Assembly: GCF_947498005.1 (NCBI RefSeq)
Contig: NZ_CANMIW010000002.1
Span: forward strand, 496,001-560,000
Length of the DNA: 64,000 bases
Direction of reading: 5' to 3'
Origin: an uncultured Winogradskyella sp.
Lineage (GTDB): Bacteria; Bacteroidota; Bacteroidia; Flavobacteriales; Flavobacteriaceae
Shown: piece after piece, positions 61,994 to 64,000 of the stretch
How the letters are laid out: each line of letters begins with the position of its first letter
Position numbering within the stretch: position 1 is the first letter of the stretch
Position numbers and translations under genes: made by a program
The notes under the pieces: model-generated
What the model was told of the DNA's origin: nothing
The model's input: the letters and a program-made list of their open reading frames with translations, nothing else
The model's database searches: none

Positions 61994-62252
61994 TTTTTGA
62001 TTTATTTTTTTTCTTAATTTTTTCTTTGATTAATAAGAAGCTCAAAATTAAAATAGTACTAATTCCAACGAAAAGTAATCCGTATTTGAATAAACCTGTT
62101 ATGAAAAATGTTGCAAATCCTTTATAACGATTCTTATTTGCGCATTCAACGAGTTGCGGTATGATGTTAGAGTGTTCTAGAAAGAAATAACCGACTATAC
62201 AGATTACGCTAATTATATAATATTTTAGAATTTTTAGGTTCCGTTTTGTCAT
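61980..62252 (-). CDS. Small two-helix membrane protein
   Basis: Predicted protein of 90 residues; not recognised. It has two strong transmembrane segments (about 9-27 and 48-73), a short loop containing two-residue polar patches (VECANKNRYKG), and a very basic tail (KEKIKKKNKSK). Its last residues (TLHL) and stop codon lie within the AGGTTCAA repeat, so the C-terminus could differ between strains. Being hydrophobic, well formed and free of overlap makes it a likely true gene, but support is modest. Confidence 0.5.
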   Translation of the reverse strand: MTKRNLKILKYYIISVICIVGYFFLEHSNIIPQLVECANKNRYKGFATFFITGLFKYGLLFVGISTILILSFLLIKEKIKKKNKSKTLHL

Positions 62253-62345
62253 TACTTATTTGTCCTATGCGTGTTATATCTTAATGATACATTAGTAAAG
62301 TTAAATCATTATTTGTTATCCCAACAAAGACTGCTTCATATTTCG

Positions 62346-62353
62346 TAAATTTG
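62346..62353 (+). promoter_or_regulatory. -7 promoter element of the aminoacyl-histidine dipeptidase gene
   Basis: TAAATTTG, a full TAnnTTTG match, 55 bp before the ATG at 62409. No TTTG at the -33 spacing. The leader is about 50 nt. Confidence 0.4.
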
Positions 62354-62408
62354 CACAACCTAAAAATAAATTATTAACTTAAAAGACACCCATTTTGTGG
62401 GCATATAT

Positions 62409-63872
62409 ATGAGTTCAGAAATAAGAAACTTAGAGCCAAAACAACTTTGGAATAAATTCGCAGATTTAAACGCGGTACCACGACCTTCTAAAAAGGAAGA
62501 GCGTGTGATTCAATTTATGAAAGATTTTGGAAACCATCTTGGATTAGAAACTATTGAAGACGAAGTAGGTAATGTTATCATCCGCAAACCTGCAACGGCT
62601 GGTATGGAAGACCGTAAAGCCATTGTAATGCAAAGTCATTTAGATATGGTGCATCAAAAAAATAACGACACTGTTTTCGATTTTGATACACAAGGTATTG
62701 AAATGTTTGTAGAAGGCGATTGGGTAAAAGCAAAAGGTACTACGCTTGGTGCAGACAATGGGTTAGGTGTAGCCACCATTATGGCTATTTTAGAAAGTGA
62801 TTCTATTGCACATCCTGCTTTAGAAGCTTTATTTACAATTGACGAAGAAACCGGAATGACAGGTGCTCAAGGTTTAAAAGGAGGCTTGCTTAAAGGCGAT
62901 ATTCTTTTAAATTTAGATACTGAAGAGGATGATGAGATTGGCGTCGGTTGTGCAGGAGGTGTTGATGTTACAGCAACAAGAGACTACAAAGAAGAAGAAA
63001 CACCAGAATTTAAAATTGGTTATACTATAACTGTAAAAGGGTTGCAAGGTGGACATTCAGGTATGCAAATCCATGAAGGTTTAGGAAATGCTAATAAGCT
63101 AATGAATCGTTTACTATTTGATGGTTTTGAAAACTTTGGATTACGTATTTCTGAAATTGATGGTGGAAGTTTACGAAATGCTATTCCTAGAGAAAGTAAT
63201 GCTATTGTAGCCATAGATGCGGTGCATGAAGCTGCTTTTGAAGCCGAAATGAAAGATTTTGTTGATCTGCTTAAAGTAGAATTTAAAACGATGGAACCAG
63301 ATTTAGAAATTATAGTGTCTAAAACCGAACTTCCTGTAAAAATTATGGATTTAGGTGTGCAAGAAGGTTTAACTAGAGCTTTGTATGCTGCACATAATGG
63401 TGTTTACAGAATGAGTCCGGATATTGAAGGCTTAGTAGAAACATCAAATAACATTGCGAGAGTTATTGTAAAAGATGGAGCAATAAAAATTGGTTGTTTA
63501 ACACGTAGTTCTGTTGATAGCACCAAAGAAGATTTAGCGAATACATTACGTGCTACTTTTGAATTAACTGGTTGCGAGGTAGAATTATCTGGCGATTATC
63601 CTGGTTGGGCACCAAATATGGATTCTGATATTTTAAAAGTGATGGTACCTATTTATGAGCGTTTAAACAATGGAGAAAAACCTCATGTTGCAGCTTGCCA
63701 CGCAGGACTAGAATGTGGAATTTTAGGAACTAACTACCCAAAAATGGATATGATTAGTTTTGGACCAAATATTAAAGGTGCGCACTCACCAGATGAACGT
63801 GCTCAGATTTCTTCGGCACAGAAGTACTGGGAATTTGTATTAGAGATTTTAAAAAATATCCCGAAAGCATAA
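62409..63872 (+). CDS. pepD: Aminoacyl-histidine dipeptidase (M20, PepD)
   Basis: Cytoplasmic zinc dipeptidase of 487 residues that cleaves Xaa-His dipeptides such as carnosine. Motifs of the M20 family: VMQSHLDMVHQK (first zinc ligand), TTLGADNGLGVATI (bridging Asp), TIDEETGMTGAQGL (catalytic Glu pair) and SFGPNIKGAHSPDE with the last His. The inserted dimerisation ('lid') domain occupies about 200-370. A GTG four codons upstream could also start it, but ATG at 62409 gives the family-typical MSSEIRNLEPKQLWN. Single gene followed by a palindromic repeat. Confidence 0.93.
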   Translation: MSSEIRNLEPKQLWNKFADLNAVPRPSKKEERVIQFMKDFGNHLGLETIEDEVGNVIIRKPATAGMEDRKAIVMQSHLDMVHQKNNDTVFDFDTQGIEMFVEGDWVKAKGTTLGADNGLGVATIMAILESDSIAHPALEALFTIDEETGMTGAQGLKGGLLKGDILLNLDTEEDDEIGVGCAGGVDVTATRDYKEEETPEFKIGYTITVKGLQGGHSGMQIHEGLGNANKLMNRLLFDGFENFGLRISEIDGGSLRNAIPRESNAIVAIDAVHEAAFEAEMKDFVDLLKVEFKTMEPDLEIIVSKTELPVKIMDLGVQEGLTRALYAAHNGVYRMSPDIEGLVETSNNIARVIVKDGAIKIGCLTRSSVDSTKEDLANTLRATFELTGCEVELSGDYPGWAPNMDSDILKVMVPIYERLNNGEKPHVAACHAGLECGILGTNYPKMDMISFGPNIKGAHSPDERAQISSAQKYWEFVLEILKNIPKA

Positions 63873-63926
63873 TTTTATTGATTCTGCTAGACTTTTATGA
63901 GTAAGTAAGTTAGTGAAAAAAGTAAA

Positions 63927-63959
63927 AGACCTGTCAGGTTTTCAAAACCTTACAGGTCT
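63927..63959. repeat. Palindromic intergenic repeat, terminator-like
   Basis: AGACCTGT-C-AGGTTTT (63927-63942) pairs with AAAACCT-T-ACAGGTCT (63944-63959), a near-perfect palindrome with one mismatch (C935/T951, last three digits) around a one-base centre. I recall this type as a dispersed hairpin repeat in Flavobacteria. It could end the dipeptidase transcript, although the T run after it is poor. Confidence 0.6.
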
Positions 63960-64000
63960 AATATAATTGCAATAAAAAAGCTGGTATTAAGTCAATTCTT

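Overview
This window is an AT-rich stretch of chromosome from a member of the Bacteroidota, almost certainly the family Flavobacteriaceae (marine types such as Psychroserpens, Winogradskyella or Lacinutrix are the closest in feel; genus is a guess). The evidence is direct. Large secreted proteins end in type IX secretion sorting domains of both type A and type B. Promoters carry the Bacteroidota -7 element TAnnTTTG. The housekeeping set includes families typical of the phylum (DUF349, DUF5606, DUF6503, DUF3810, OstA-like, short Fur-like regulator). I saw no rRNA, tRNA, CRISPR array, transposase or phage gene.

Layout. 1-13953 is a block of giant cell-surface genes, all on the minus strand: one cut by the left edge, then proteins of 1613, 593, 822 and 1145 residues. 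They share a signal peptide, a Cys/Asp-rich module of about 90 residues (20 copies here) and a type B sorting domain; the last three look like one operon. 14082-15915 is a two-gene ABC exporter. 16051-17725 holds a kinase-like unknown and a pRiA4b ORF-3-like protein. 17904-20788 is the operon cca - acetyltransferase - heme A synthase. 20951-28493 is a surface-polysaccharide region: sugar nucleotide enzymes, a Kdo-kinase-like protein, two family 2 glycosyltransferases, and a minus-strand trio of TupA-like ATP-grasp, Stealth phosphotransferase and TagB/TagF-like protein. 28593-50996 is mostly housekeeping: dapD, ruvX, def, DUF5606, mazG, DUF349, aroE, two DUF368 polyprenyl-phosphate transporters, TPR protein, class III aminotransferase, OstA-like, purA, Fur-like, RelA/SpoT, DUF2628, SDR, SET, M48 protease and SpoU methyltransferase. 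51339-55324 returns to secreted proteins, including a type A sorted adhesin-like protein with two more of the ~90-residue modules. 55430-63872 holds a DUF6503 lipoprotein, three amidohydrolase-like domains in two genes, a DUF3810 putative membrane metalloprotease and aminoacyl-histidine dipeptidase.

How the genes relate. The recurrent theme is the cell envelope: T9SS-exported adhesin-like proteins, enzymes for surface glycans and phosphate-linked polymers, recycling of the polyprenyl-phosphate carrier, and LPS-export-related OstA. The rest is core metabolism and stress control (purA, RelA/SpoT, MazG, Fur-like).

Most interesting non-coding signal: between dapD and ruvX (29572-29835) there are two tandem units, each made of a related 39-nt element (28 of 39 positions identical, offset exactly 150 nt), an internal hairpin and a rho-independent terminator, with no coding gene upstream for those terminators to serve. 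They look like a duplicated, undescribed small RNA gene, though a mobile-element remnant is possible. Other leads are a kinase-fold unknown at 16051, several perfect inverted repeats in front of envelope genes, and the modular repeat family in the surface proteins.
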